Notes: generated by a model not told the origin, from the sequence alone. A stretch of 64,000 bases of DNA from Rhizobium acidisoli (GCF_002531755.2 NZ_CP034998.1:1364001-1428000), one strand, 5' to 3'; positions 27,047 through 36,395 are shown, counted from the first letter of the stretch. Translations and numbers: made by a program.

Positions 27047-28702
27047 ATGGGCTTCGATTATATCATCACAGGCGCCGGTCCCGCCGGCTGCGTTCTTGCA
27101 AGCCGGCTGAGCGAAGATCCCGATATCCGCGTCCTCCTGCTCGAAGCAGGCGGCGGCGACTGGAATCCTCTTTTTCACATGCCGGCGGGCTTCGCCAAGA
27201 TGACCAAGGGCGTGGCCAGCTGGGGATGGCAAACCGTTCCCCAGAAGCACATGAAAGACCGGGTGCTTCGCTATACCCAGGCGAAGGTCATCGGCGGCGG
27301 CTCGTCGATCAACGCCCAGCTCTACACGCGTGGAAATGCGGCCGATTATGACCTCTGGGCCAGTGAAGACGGCTGCGAGGGCTGGGACTATCGCTCGATC
27401 CTGCCCTATTTCAAACGCGCCGAGGACAATCAGCGCTTCGCCGACGACTACCACGCCTATGGTGGCCCGCTGGGTGTCTCGATGCCGGCAGCACCCCTGC
27501 CGATCTGCGACGCCTATATCCGTGCAGGCCAGGAGCTCGGCATTCCCTATAATCACGATTTCAACGGCCGCCAGCAGGCGGGCGTTGGATTTTATCAGCT
27601 CACCCAGCGCGATCGCCGCCGGTCATCGGCTTCGCTGGCTTACCTCTCGCCGATCAAGGATCGGAAGAACCTGACGGTTAGGACGGGCGCCCGCGTCGCG
27701 CGGATCATCGTCGAGGGAACGCGAGCGACAGGCGTCGAGATCGCCACCGCGCGCGGCTCGGAAATCGTCCACGCCGAGCGCGAAGTGCTGATCTCGTCGG
27801 GCGCGATCGGATCGCCGAAGCTGCTTTTGCAGTCCGGCATAGGACCGGCCGATCACCTCAGGTCCGCGGGCGTCAAGGTGCTCCACGATCTGCCCGGCGT
27901 CGGCGGCAATCTGCAGGATCACCTTGACCTTTTCGTCATCGCCGAATGCACCGGTGATCACACCTATGACGGCGTTGCAAAGCTTCACCGCACACTCTGG
28001 GCCGGGGTTCAATATGTCCTGTTCCGCACCGGTCCTGTGGCGTCGTCGCTCTTCGAGACCGGCGGCTTCTGGTATGCCGATCCCGAGGCCCGGTCTCCCG
28101 ATATCCAGTTTCACCTCGGCTTGGGGTCGGGCATCGAAGCCGGCGTCGAGCGGCTCAAAAATGCGGGCGTGACGCTGAATTCTGCCTATCTGCATCCGCG
28201 CTCCCGCGGGACGGTGCGTCTGTCATCCGCCGACCCGGCTGCCGCGCCCCTGATCGATCCGAACTACTGGTCCGATCCGCACGACAGGCAGATGTCGCTG
28301 GAGGGGCTGAAGATCGCCCGCGAGATTATGCAGCAGGCGGCGCTGAAGCCTTTTGTCATGGCCGAAAGGCTTCCCGGGCCGAAGGTCATGACCGACGAGC
28401 AGCTGTTCGACTATGGCTGCGCCAATGCAAAGACCGACCATCATCCCGTGGGCACCTGCAAGATGGGAACAGGACCCGACGCGGTCGTCGGGCTGGATCT
28501 CAAAGTCCACGGCCTCGAAGGCATCCGCGTCTGCGATTCTTCGGTCATGCCGCGCGTGCCGTCCTGCAACACCAACGCGCCGACGATCATGGTCGGCGAA
28601 AAGGGATCGGATCTTATCAGGGGCTTGCCTGCGCTGCCGTCGGCTATCTTCGCCTATGAACGCAACGATGTCAGGCCTCGGGCCCGCGCCGAAATCCGCT
28701 AG
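27047..28702 (+). CDS. GMC-family FAD oxidoreductase (choline/alcohol dehydrogenase-like)
   Basis: A 551-residue GMC enzyme clearly distinct from its neighbour. It has the GAGPAGCVLASRL FAD motif, GGGSSINAQLYTRGN (GMC signature 1) and the signature-2 region SSGAIGSPKLLLQSGIGPA. The C-terminus has HHPVGTCKMG and the NAPTIMVGEKGSDLI segment of the BetA/alcohol dehydrogenase group. Two different GMC enzymes in one operon suggest two oxidations at different positions, or oxidation of both free and conjugated substrate. Cytoplasmic by sequence. Confidence 0.88.
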   Translation: MGFDYIITGAGPAGCVLASRLSEDPDIRVLLLEAGGGDWNPLFHMPAGFAKMTKGVASWGWQTVPQKHMKDRVLRYTQAKVIGGGSSINAQLYTRGNAADYDLWASEDGCEGWDYRSILPYFKRAEDNQRFADDYHAYGGPLGVSMPAAPLPICDAYIRAGQELGIPYNHDFNGRQQAGVGFYQLTQRDRRRSSASLAYLSPIKDRKNLTVRTGARVARIIVEGTRATGVEIATARGSEIVHAEREVLISSGAIGSPKLLLQSGIGPADHLRSAGVKVLHDLPGVGGNLQDHLDLFVIAECTGDHTYDGVAKLHRTLWAGVQYVLFRTGPVASSLFETGGFWYADPEARSPDIQFHLGLGSGIEAGVERLKNAGVTLNSAYLHPRSRGTVRLSSADPAAAPLIDPNYWSDPHDRQMSLEGLKIAREIMQQAALKPFVMAERLPGPKVMTDEQLFDYGCANAKTDHHPVGTCKMGTGPDAVVGLDLKVHGLEGIRVCDSSVMPRVPSCNTNAPTIMVGEKGSDLIRGLPALPSAIFAYERNDVRPRARAEIR

Positions 28703-28713
28703 GGAGTAGTGAA

Positions 28714-29883
28714 ATGTCTGAAGTGAGAGTTGCAGTGCTTGGCGCCTCGGGCTGGATGGGAAAGGTCCACACGATGGCCTATCAGACCTTTCCGCATTTC
28801 TTCGGCGTGTCGGACGGAACGGCGCGGATCGTGGCGCTGGTCGACGGCAATCCTGACGCTGCCGCGGATATAGCCAACAGGGCGCCGGGGGCCAGGATCT
28901 ATCAGGATTGGAAGCTGGCGGTCGCCGATCCCGAGGTCGATCTGATCGATATCTGCCTGCCCGATCACCTGCATTATCCGGTGGCCAAGGCGGCTCTGCT
29001 GGCCGGCAAACATGTCTACTGCGAGAAGCCATTGGCCAACACCGCCGATGAGGCGCGGGAACTTGCCGACATCGCCAGAGAGAAGGGTGTGATCACCCGT
29101 GTCGGACACGCCTTTCCCCGCAATCCCGTCCATGACCTGGCGAAAGACATCATAGAATCCGGCGAAATCGGCGAGATCAAGCTGTTCCGCGGCTGCCAGC
29201 ACGTCGACATGTATGGTGATCCCATGGCCCCCTTCATGTGGCGCGCCGATGGCAAGCTGGCGCCGACCGGAATCGTCGGCGATACCGGTTCGCATATCTT
29301 CAGCTTCATGGATTTCCTGGTTGGCCGCGTCAGTTCCCTGATCGCCGATAATCTCATCGTCACGCCGCGCCGGCCCGTCGTCGAGGGCCTTGATTATGGC
29401 GAGCAGGTGAAACTGACAGGCAGCGAATCCTGGGCCGATATCACCAACCCCGACGCCACGAACCTGCTCTGCCGGTTCGCCAACGGCGCCGGCGGGATCG
29501 TCGATTTCAGCCGTGTCGCGACCGGCCGCAAGTTCATGCAGACCTACGAGGTCTACGGAACCAAAGGCAGCATCGCCTATACCTATGACGAGATAAACCG
29601 GCTGCGCTTCTACTCCAACGACGACCGGACGGGGCGGCGCGGCTTCCGAGAGATCGATGTCGGCCCGGAAAATCCCACCTTCCGCGCTTTCCTTCCCCTG
29701 CCGAATTTCGGCATAGGCTACAATGAAAGTAAGATCATCGAGGTGGCCGAGGTGATCCGCTCGATCGTCGCAAACACACCGATGTGGCCGACCTTCGATA
29801 CCGGCCATCACATCTGCCAGATCGTCGACGCATGCATGGAGTCTTCCCGCCAGAAGCGCTGGGTCGACATCCCGTTGGGCTGA
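28714..29883 (+). CDS. Gfo/Idh/MocA-family oxidoreductase
   Basis: A 389-residue NAD(P)-dependent dehydrogenase with the Rossmann motif LGASGWMGKVH, the EKPLAN motif (YCEKPLANTADEA) that carries the catalytic lysine, and the GDTGSHIFSF segment with the conserved histidine. Members act on sugars, inositols and glycosides, including 3-keto-glycosides. AGGGAG precedes the ATG. It fits a role in handling the product of the GMC enzymes. Confidence 0.92.
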   Translation: MSEVRVAVLGASGWMGKVHTMAYQTFPHFFGVSDGTARIVALVDGNPDAAADIANRAPGARIYQDWKLAVADPEVDLIDICLPDHLHYPVAKAALLAGKHVYCEKPLANTADEARELADIAREKGVITRVGHAFPRNPVHDLAKDIIESGEIGEIKLFRGCQHVDMYGDPMAPFMWRADGKLAPTGIVGDTGSHIFSFMDFLVGRVSSLIADNLIVTPRRPVVEGLDYGEQVKLTGSESWADITNPDATNLLCRFANGAGGIVDFSRVATGRKFMQTYEVYGTKGSIAYTYDEINRLRFYSNDDRTGRRGFREIDVGPENPTFRAFLPLPNFGIGYNESKIIEVAEVIRSIVANTPMWPTFDTGHHICQIVDACMESSRQKRWVDIPLG

Positions 29884-29888
29884 CGTCG

Positions 29889-31973
29889 ATGAGCACCGCT
29901 GTTCCGCAGGAAATTCTCGACGCGCTGACCGATGTCGACATGCCCAAGCTCCCGCCGGAAGCTCGCCCCTCGGGCACGACCCGGCTCGCTGGCATCGAGG
30001 TGCCGGTCTATCGGGCCGGCTGCGTCGTCGTCGGATCGGGTGCCGCAGGTCTGCGTGCGGCCGTGGAAATGAAGCGGCGCAGCGACGACGTCGTCATCAT
30101 GAGCCAAAGCGCATGGGGCGGAACCTCGGCTTGCTCGGGATCCGACAAGCAGACCCTGCACACGGCCAATACGGCCGACCAGGGTGACAATTACCGGGCG
30201 ATGGCCCGCGCCATCCGCAGCGGTGGGGCAATGGACGAGGACACGGCCTATGCCGAAGCCGTCGGCTCGTCGCGGATGATGGCGTCGCTGCAGTTCCTAG
30301 GCCTGCCGCTGCCGCAAGATCCGCTCGGGGGCACGCTGAGATATCAGACCGACCACGACGAGGTCGGTCGCGCCACCAGTTGCGGCCCGCGCACCTCGCG
30401 CCTGATGGTCAAGGTGCTGGCCGAGGAGGCGATCCGGCTTGCTGTGCCCTTCTACAACCAGACGACCGCGGTCAAAATCCTCACGGAAGGTGAGGGAGCG
30501 GGCTGCCGTGTCGTCGGCATCCTCGCCATGCGCGCCGGCGACCGCAGTGAAGAGAATCCGCTGGGCATTGCCTTGTTCGTCAGTGACGTGATCGTGCTCG
30601 CAGCCGGCGGGCCGGGCGAGCTTTACCGCGACAGCGTCTATCCCAACGGCTGCTTCGGCTCGCTCGGGCTGGCGCTCGAGGCCGGCGTCGAGCTCGTCAA
30701 TCTGACCGAAAGCCAGTTCGGCATCGGAACGCGCAGGGAAGGCTTCCCGTGGAATCTGTCGGGCACTTACGTCCAGGCAATCCCGCACATCTACTCGGTC
30801 GATGCCGAAGGCATCGAACATCACTTCCTGGCGCAATATTACCGCAGCACGCAGGAATTGGCGTCGAACGTCTTCCGCAAGGGCTATCAATGGCCGTTTC
30901 ATGCGACCCGCATGCTCGATTTCGGATCGAGCCTAGTGGATCTCGCTATCTCTCGCGAAACCGTCGCGGGGCGGCGCGTCTTCATGGACTTCAATCGCAA
31001 TCCGCTGCCGGTGCCGGGTGACCAGCCGTTCAGTTTGGAAAGGCTGGACGAAGACGTCCGCCTCTATCTCGGCAAGGCCGGCGCCGGCCAGGACATGCCG
31101 ATCGATCGGTTGAAGCACATGAACCCGCTCGCGATCGAACTTTACCGCCGTTACAAGATCGACATTGCCGCCGAGCCGCTGGAATTCGCCGTCAATAACC
31201 AGCACATGAACGGCGGCGTGATGGTCGACACATGGGGTCGCAGCAATCTTGCCGGCTGCTACGCGGTCGGCGAAGCGGCGGGCACACATGGCGTGACGCG
31301 GCCCGGTGGCGCGGCGCTTAATGCCGGGCAAGTCTTCGGCACCCGGGCGGCCGAGCATATCAGCGCCAGCGGAAGAGCGAAGCGGGCCGCCGCGGGCGAG
31401 ATCTCAGCGATCGCAGAAGCAGGCATCACAAAACTGCTGGCCGTCCTTCGCGCCGAAAGCCCGCTCACCGTCAAGTCGATCCGCTCCGAGGTGCAGGCGC
31501 GGATGAGCGAGAAGGCCGGCATCATCTGCGATCAGGAAAGCGTCGGCCAAGCCTTGATGGAAGCGCGCAAGCTGAATGCCGACATTCGCGCGGAGGGTAT
31601 CGCCTACGGCCGCGCCGCCGAGGCGGTCCGGGGCGTGCAGTGGCGGCATATGGCGCTCGCCTCGGAAGCGGTGCTCACTGCGCTCGACTTCTTCATCCGC
31701 AATGGCGGCGGCAGCCGCGGAGCGCGGGCGATATGTGATGCCGAGGGCGAATCCCTTCCGCATGCGAACGCAGGCCCGTTGGAGGAATATCGCTTCCGCA
31801 GGGAAAGCGAGGCGCATAGGCGCGAGCAGATCGTCGTTCGGCTTAAGGGCGATGAGATCAGGCTTTCCACGCGGGCGAACCGCACTTTGGATGAAGATGC
31901 CAAATCCTTCTTCGAGCGAGACTGGCCGGCCTGGCTGACAGGCCGCATCTATGATCTCGGCGCGGATGAATGA
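29889..31973 (+). CDS. Large FAD-dependent oxidoreductase (fumarate reductase/SdhA-like flavoprotein)
   Basis: A 694-residue protein with an FAD-binding-2 domain: dinucleotide motif VVGSGAAGLRAAVEMKR, the WGGTSACSGSDKQTL segment and the flavoprotein C-terminal helical domain (about residues 520-690). The VTRPGGAALNAGQVFGTRAAEHI region matches SdhA/FrdA/L-aspartate oxidase-like proteins. No signal peptide. It is the last gene of the operon and probably catalyses a desaturation or reduction; the electron partner is unknown. I place the start at ATG 29889, six bases after the previous stop; the longer frame from 29784 overlaps the Gfo/Idh gene. Confidence 0.85.
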   Translation: MSTAVPQEILDALTDVDMPKLPPEARPSGTTRLAGIEVPVYRAGCVVVGSGAAGLRAAVEMKRRSDDVVIMSQSAWGGTSACSGSDKQTLHTANTADQGDNYRAMARAIRSGGAMDEDTAYAEAVGSSRMMASLQFLGLPLPQDPLGGTLRYQTDHDEVGRATSCGPRTSRLMVKVLAEEAIRLAVPFYNQTTAVKILTEGEGAGCRVVGILAMRAGDRSEENPLGIALFVSDVIVLAAGGPGELYRDSVYPNGCFGSLGLALEAGVELVNLTESQFGIGTRREGFPWNLSGTYVQAIPHIYSVDAEGIEHHFLAQYYRSTQELASNVFRKGYQWPFHATRMLDFGSSLVDLAISRETVAGRRVFMDFNRNPLPVPGDQPFSLERLDEDVRLYLGKAGAGQDMPIDRLKHMNPLAIELYRRYKIDIAAEPLEFAVNNQHMNGGVMVDTWGRSNLAGCYAVGEAAGTHGVTRPGGAALNAGQVFGTRAAEHISASGRAKRAAAGEISAIAEAGITKLLAVLRAESPLTVKSIRSEVQARMSEKAGIICDQESVGQALMEARKLNADIRAEGIAYGRAAEAVRGVQWRHMALASEAVLTALDFFIRNGGGSRGARAICDAEGESLPHANAGPLEEYRFRRESEAHRREQIVVRLKGDEIRLSTRANRTLDEDAKSFFERDWPAWLTGRIYDLGADE

Positions 31974-31986
31974 GCGCCATCTCGGC

Positions 31987-32778
31987 TCAAACGGCTGCAG
32001 TGCTGGGAACGTCGAGTTCGATCATGACGGGCGCATGATCGCTGGTATGTTCCCAGCCTCGCGGCTTTCTCCGGACGGTCGCCGATCGAAGCCATGGCGC
32101 GACGGCCGGGCTGAGCAGGAAGTGGTCGATCCGTAGCCCCGCGTCGCGTTCGAAGCTGTTGCGCCAGTATTTCCAGAAGGTGTAGATGCGCTCGTCCGGA
32201 TGCAGATGCCTGACGGCGTCGGTCCAGCCCTGGCCGACGAGATGGGCATAGGCCTTGCGAACTTCCGGCCTGAAAAGCGCGTCGTCGAGCCAACGTTCGG
32301 GCTTGTAGACGTCGATCTCCGTCGGCATGACGTTGAAGTCGCCGGCCAGGATCGACGGCACTTCGAGTTCCAGCAGTTCGGCGGCGTAGTCGTACAGGCG
32401 ACGGAACCAGCGGAGCTTGTAATCGAACTTGGCGCCTGGGAAGGGATTGCCGTTCGGCAGATAGAGGCATCCGATCACGATGCCGTCGATAACGGCTTCG
32501 ATATAGCGGCTGTGGCTGTCATCGGGATCGCCGGGAAGACCCCGCCGAGTCAGGATCGGTGTCTTGCCCTTCGCCAATATGGCGACCCCGTTCCAGGATC
32601 TCTGCCCGTGCCAGACGGCGCCGTAGCCGGATCGTTCGATTTCTTCTAGCGGAAACCCGGCGTCGTCTGTCTTCAGTTCCTGGAGGCAGACCACATCAGG
32701 GGCATCCTCCTTGAGCCAGCGCAACAGGATGGCCAGCCGTCCATTGATCCCGTTGACGTTATAGGTTGCGATTTTCAC
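31987..32778 (-). CDS. xth: Exodeoxyribonuclease III
   Basis: A 263-residue AP endonuclease/exonuclease III for base-excision repair. The start KIATYNVNGINGR, the metal-binding glutamate in CLQELKTDD, YLPNGNP, LAGDFNVMP (Asp/Asn) and SDHAPVMIEL (Asp-His) are all present. The start codon is GTG at 32778. It is convergent with the catabolic operon (13 bases between stops). Rhizobia usually carry several xth paralogues, so the exact paralogue is not assigned. Confidence 0.93.
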   Translation of the reverse strand: MKIATYNVNGINGRLAILLRWLKEDAPDVVCLQELKTDDAGFPLEEIERSGYGAVWHGQRSWNGVAILAKGKTPILTRRGLPGDPDDSHSRYIEAVIDGIVIGCLYLPNGNPFPGAKFDYKLRWFRRLYDYAAELLELEVPSILAGDFNVMPTEIDVYKPERWLDDALFRPEVRKAYAHLVGQGWTDAVRHLHPDERIYTFWKYWRNSFERDAGLRIDHFLLSPAVAPWLRSATVRRKPRGWEHTSDHAPVMIELDVPSTAAV

Positions 32779-32787
32779 GCTGATCGC

Positions 32788-33282
32788 TCAACGCGTCGCT
32801 CCGAAGACGAAGGCAATGCCGGCGACGATTGCGACCGCCGTCAACGGCTGCTGGCGTATCCGGTCTTCGACGTCCTGGACAAAGCTTCGCGCTTCCGCCT
32901 TCGCCAGGCGGGTCGTCCCCGAAGCCACCTCCGAAGCGGTTTCCGCCACGCCGCCGGCTTCTCTCTGAAGCGCGCGCCTTTCGCGATCGAAATCGGAGCC
33001 TTCGGAGAAGCCGCCGGTTTCGCCGGTGGATCGCAGCGCTTGGTCGACGAGCGGATAGGCCTCGTCGAGCCTGGTGGGATCGGGCTCCCGCTTCACCCGC
33101 TCGGCCGCCTCGATATCGCTGCGGCCGGCAGGGATCGAGGTATGGGTGGCCGACACTGGGTCGGAGGTCGGGAAGGTGCCCTCGATGCCTCTGTCGAGCT
33201 CACCCTTTCGAGCCCTTCTTTGCTGCTCTGCCTGCTCTTTTCGCAGGGACTGGACCGCGGGGGATTCGTTCGGGTTTGCCAT
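32788..33282 (-). CDS. YqjD/DUF883-like membrane-anchored protein with disordered N-terminus
   Basis: A 164-residue protein. The N-terminal two thirds are polar and charged (low order), and the C-terminal helix AKAEARSFVQDVEDRIRQQP leads into one membrane segment (LTAVAIVAGIAFVFGATR) with the G-x-x-x-G-type pattern of the ElaB/YqjD ribosome-associated family. GAGG lies 9 bases before the ATG at 33282. It is 9 bases upstream of exonuclease III, so they are probably co-transcribed. A GGAAC-N16-GATT stretch upstream (33338 to 33314, minus strand) is a weak ECF-type promoter match. Confidence 0.7.
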   Translation of the reverse strand: MANPNESPAVQSLRKEQAEQQRRARKGELDRGIEGTFPTSDPVSATHTSIPAGRSDIEAAERVKREPDPTRLDEAYPLVDQALRSTGETGGFSEGSDFDRERRALQREAGGVAETASEVASGTTRLAKAEARSFVQDVEDRIRQQPLTAVAIVAGIAFVFGATR

Positions 33283-33473
33283 CACTATTTCCTCTGTTGC
33301 TCTTCGACAATCAAATCGGTGACGAGGAAAGAAGTTCCAGAAAAATGCATTCGCCTGATGCGGCCATGTATTGACGAGGAGGCAAATATCGCCGATGGCG
33401 CGCTGCGCAATCCAGCGCCCGGGATAATCGTTCGGACTTTTCCTCGCTGATGGCCTTGGCAATCCGGCGGCCG

Positions 33474-33550
33474 GGACCAAAGTCCGGCCCGATCTAGTAC
33501 CTAGGTCCGGTTGCATTTATCCGCCGGAACGGCGAAAATTGGCGCGCGTC
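33474..33550 (+). promoter_or_regulatory. Tandem GGAC-N4-GTCC boxes with ECF-type promoter
   Basis: Box 1 is GGACCAAAGTCC at 33474-33485 and box 2 is GTACCTAGGTCC at 33497-33508, with centres 23 bp apart. An ECF-like promoter follows: GGAAC at 33526-33530, 16 bases, then CGTC at 33547-33550. The distance from the box 2 centre to the GGAAC is 23.5 bp. It lies upstream of the gene starting at 33591. The rest of the 308-base gap from 33283 shows no other gene. Confidence 0.6.
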
Positions 33551-33590
33551 TATATTGCGTAAGACGGCGAAGAGCGGACGAGGCTATGGC

Positions 33591-34112
33591 ATGACATTCT
33601 CGAAACGTGATTTTCTGAGATTGGGCGGCAGCGCGGCCATTGCTATCGTCGCAGCCGCATCGCCGGCCACATTCAACCTCGACGGCTTCCTTCCTGATCT
33701 TAAGGTAGAAAGCGCCCAGGCAAAGGACGGCAATAACGGGAATGGCAATGGAAACGGCAACGGCGGAGGAAATGGCAACGGCGGCGGCAACGGCAACGGC
33801 GGCGGCAACGGCAACGGCGGCGGCAACGGCAACGGCGGAGGCAATGGTAACGGCAATAGTGGCAGCAACGGCAACAGCGGTTCGGGCAATAGTGCCGGAT
33901 CCTCTGCCTCTTCCTCCGCGAGCGCCTCGCAGGAATCGGGGGCAACAGCGACCGAAGCGTCCGATGGCTCGATCGACGTCCGCCATGCGAACGGCATTAC
34001 CGAAACCCTGCGGCGTGGCCGCTACGTGATGAAGGACGGAAAGGGCAGGACGATCATAAGCCGGCAAGCGACGGCAAACGATGCCCGCCGGCTAGGCCGC
34101 TACCTCCGCTAA
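33591..34112 (+). CDS. Tat-exported Asn-Gly-repeat protein
   Basis: A 173-residue protein. The N-terminus KRDFLRLGGSAAIAIVAAASP looks like a twin-arginine-type signal with Lys-Arg in place of Arg-Arg, or a Sec signal. Residues about 45-90 are an Asn-Gly repeat (NGNGNGGG units), then a Ser-rich linker. The C-terminal part (ETLRRGRYVMKDGKGRTIISR) ends in KxGRxI-like beta sequence. The repeat is encoded by near-perfect 12-base units. GAGG is 7 bases before ATG 33591. No family recognised; probably a surface or periplasmic protein. It follows the boxed promoter and is convergent with the response regulator. Confidence 0.65.
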   Translation: MTFSKRDFLRLGGSAAIAIVAAASPATFNLDGFLPDLKVESAQAKDGNNGNGNGNGNGGGNGNGGGNGNGGGNGNGGGNGNGGGNGNGNSGSNGNSGSGNSAGSSASSSASASQESGATATEASDGSIDVRHANGITETLRRGRYVMKDGKGRTIISRQATANDARRLGRYLR

Positions 34113-34143
34113 AAAGCCTAAGGCGGGGATGTGGTCAACTGAT

Positions 34144-34764
34144 CTAGTGTTGGCGCCATTGCAGAGCCGCTTCAGTCCTGTTCGAGACGCCGAGCTTGCT
34201 CAAAATCTGCGTCATATGATGCTTCACCGTCTTTTCCTGCAGGCTGAGACGCAAGCCGATATGCTTGTTTGACAAGCCTTGAGCGACGAGATCCATCACC
34301 TCGCGTTCCCGTGGCGTCAGACCGTTCTTCTCGGTGGCGCCGCCATTCAGCGAATTCTCCATGACCTTTGTCGACATTGTCGGGGAGATATAGCGTGATC
34401 CGCTCAGCACAGTCTGGATGGCTTCGGCGAGACCGCGCGAGCCGACACCTTTGAGAACATAGCCCATTGCGCCCCGTTGCAGGGCTGCCATCAGCGTGTC
34501 CACCTCCTCGGATACCGTCAACATCAGCACTTTCGTTGCCGGGCTCCGCGTCAGCACGTCGCTGATCGCCGACAGCCCGCCACCGGGCATCGAGACATCG
34601 AGGAGCATGATGTCGGGATGGTTGTTCGCAGCGATCATCGCAGCGTCATCGCTGCTGGCGCCTTCCCCAACGACGGCAAAGTCGCTGATCTCGGAGAGGC
34701 TCCGGGTTACGCCCTCGCGAAAAAGCGGATGGTCGTCCACGACGCCGATCGTGATGGATGTCAT
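34144..34764 (-). CDS. LuxR/NarL-family response regulator
   Basis: A 206-residue two-component regulator. The receiver domain has acidic residues VVDDHP (10-11), phosphoacceptor Asp56 (MLLDVSMPG), Thr83 and Lys105 (YVLKG). The C-terminal LuxR helix-turn-helix (residues about 144-206) has LTPREREVMDLVAQGLSNKHIG. ATG at 34764 is two bases after the kinase stop, so the pair is co-transcribed. GGAC-N4-GTCC dyads lie upstream of its own operon and of several nearby genes. It is the natural candidate to bind them, but this is inference. Confidence 0.93.
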   Translation of the reverse strand: MTSITIGVVDDHPLFREGVTRSLSEISDFAVVGEGASSDDAAMIAANNHPDIMLLDVSMPGGGLSAISDVLTRSPATKVLMLTVSEEVDTLMAALQRGAMGYVLKGVGSRGLAEAIQTVLSGSRYISPTMSTKVMENSLNGGATEKNGLTPREREVMDLVAQGLSNKHIGLRLSLQEKTVKHHMTQILSKLGVSNRTEAALQWRQH

Positions 34765-34766
34765 GT

Positions 34767-36155
34767 CTAATCTCCCACTTCCATAGGCTCGAAGGTCATG
34801 GTCACCGTCGTCCCTCCTTCGCCCGTCTTTACGTCGAAGGATCCTCCCAGACTGTCGATCCGTTCGCGCAGCCCGACCAGGCCGAGGCTTGTCGGCCTCA
34901 CCTCCATCGGGTCGAAGCCATCGCCGCGGTCGCTGACCTCGACATGAACATGACCGTTGTGCGAGACGGCGCTTACGGTCTGCTGAATACCGCCGCCATG
35001 GCGATAGGCATTGTTCAAGGCTTCCTGAACGAAGCGATAGATACAGATCTTTACGGCAGGCGCGGGTTCGGGTCCATCGTCGTCGATAATTGTTTCGACA
35101 CGGGTTTCGGTCTTGTGCTGATGCGCTTCGACCACACGGGCGACGATCTCGGTGATCGAGGACTTCTCGATCTGCGGGAGCACCAGCCCGCTGCAGATAC
35201 TGCGGATCTCGGTCATCGCCTCGGCAAGGCTCGAACGTATCCACGCGAGCTCCTTTTCGCGCGCTTCGGGCGGGGTCGACGCATTGATCAACATATCGCT
35301 GTCCAGCCGCAGTGAGGCATAGGCAATGTGCTGGGCCGGACCGTCGTGCAGATCGGCGCCGATGCTCCGCAGATATGTTTCGTTCAGCGCCGCCACGCGC
35401 TGGGAGGCGCGCTGCAGCCGCCGCTGCAGCCCGCGGTTTTCCGCCAGCAGCGCAGACAGGTCGTTGACCCGTTCCTTGAGATCTTTCCGTTGCGCTTCGA
35501 TCGTGCGGCTGACCCGAAACACCAGGACGGCGAGAATAAGGAAAAAGATTGCTGTCAGAGCGGCGACGGCGGCCCAGCTCCGGAGCCTGGCATTGGTCAG
35601 ACTGTCGCCTAGTCCTTGCGCGGTCTCGTAGAATTCAATGACGGCGACGGCCTGTCCGGACCATGGCTGGAGCACAGGGTTGTAGATTTCCATCAGCGGC
35701 TTGCCGAGCGCACGCTCCTTTTCGCTTTCCGGATCGTCGGCGATTTCGTAGCGCGCAACGAGAGAGCCTGCGAAGGCTTTTCGAAGCTTGTCGTTGACCG
35801 CAAACGTCTTTCCCACAAGTTCTTTTTCGTTCGAGTAGAGAATGGTGCCGTCGCTTCGCCACAGCTTGAACGAAACAAGCCGCCTGCCGAGCGCGCCCTG
35901 ACCAAGCGTTTCGTCCAGAGCCTGGGCGCTGCCTTCGTCCAGGAATGATGCCGTTTGCATGTCGGGAAGCAGCGGCGCGACAACGCTGTCGACATAGAGT
36001 GCCGTCGCAGCACCGGAATTGTAGATGACTGCCTCCTCGATGAGATGGGTGACGAGAAGGCCCACCAGGAACATGGCGGCAATCGAGATCAAACCACCCG
36101 CGATGAAGAACTGCGAGGCGAGTGAGCGGGCATTCCAGCGGCGAAGCCAATTCAT
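34767..36155 (-). CDS. Membrane sensor histidine kinase (HisKA_3 type)
   Basis: A 462-residue kinase. It has a transmembrane helix (residues about 13-37), a periplasmic sensor region of about 160 residues, a second helix (about 197-220), a coiled coil, and a HisKA_3 dimerisation domain with the phospho-accepting His in IGADLHDGPAQH. A HATPase_c follows with NNAYRHGGG, DRGDGF and SLGLVGLRERI. This is the NarX/DegS-like class that pairs with LuxR-type regulators, matching the gene directly downstream. The periplasmic domain is unfamiliar, so the signal is unknown. Confidence 0.92.
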   Translation of the reverse strand: MNWLRRWNARSLASQFFIAGGLISIAAMFLVGLLVTHLIEEAVIYNSGAATALYVDSVVAPLLPDMQTASFLDEGSAQALDETLGQGALGRRLVSFKLWRSDGTILYSNEKELVGKTFAVNDKLRKAFAGSLVARYEIADDPESEKERALGKPLMEIYNPVLQPWSGQAVAVIEFYETAQGLGDSLTNARLRSWAAVAALTAIFFLILAVLVFRVSRTIEAQRKDLKERVNDLSALLAENRGLQRRLQRASQRVAALNETYLRSIGADLHDGPAQHIAYASLRLDSDMLINASTPPEAREKELAWIRSSLAEAMTEIRSICSGLVLPQIEKSSITEIVARVVEAHQHKTETRVETIIDDDGPEPAPAVKICIYRFVQEALNNAYRHGGGIQQTVSAVSHNGHVHVEVSDRGDGFDPMEVRPTSLGLVGLRERIDSLGGSFDVKTGEGGTTVTMTFEPMEVGD

Positions 36156-36218
36156 TGTGATACCGGTAAGAGACTTGCCGACTAACCTATCGCTTCCTCG
36201 AAATTTTTCCAGACGGCG

Positions 36219-36395
36219 TCAGGGGACATCCCTGGTATCGAAGATTTCGGCGCCTCTTATACTTTTCGTCAATTGGAGCGTATCGCCGGACATGGCTGCA
36301 CCGAAAACGTAGAGAAGAGCCGCCAGGACGACGACAAGGGCGACGACGCACACGTTGCAGGCGTCATTGACACGGGATCTGTTAGTCTGAGCCAT
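36219..36395 (-). CDS. Small single-pass membrane protein upstream of the sensor kinase
   Basis: A 58-residue frame with a strong AAGGAG eight bases before ATG 36395. The product is MAQTNRSRVNDACNVCV, then a membrane helix (VALVVVLAALLYVFGAAM), then a polar tail ending TRDVP. Cysteines sit just before the helix. It is 64 bases upstream of the kinase on the same strand and directly downstream of a boxed ECF-type promoter, so it likely leads the operon small protein-kinase-regulator. It may modulate the kinase in the membrane. No family recognised. Confidence 0.65.
   Translation of the reverse strand: MAQTNRSRVNDACNVCVVALVVVLAALLYVFGAAMSGDTLQLTKSIRGAEIFDTRDVP

Noticed and set aside
33730..33870. 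Array-like tandem repeat that could be taken for CRISPR or VNTR
   Set aside because: It is an in-frame 12-base codon repeat encoding Asn-Gly units; no spacers and no cas genes.
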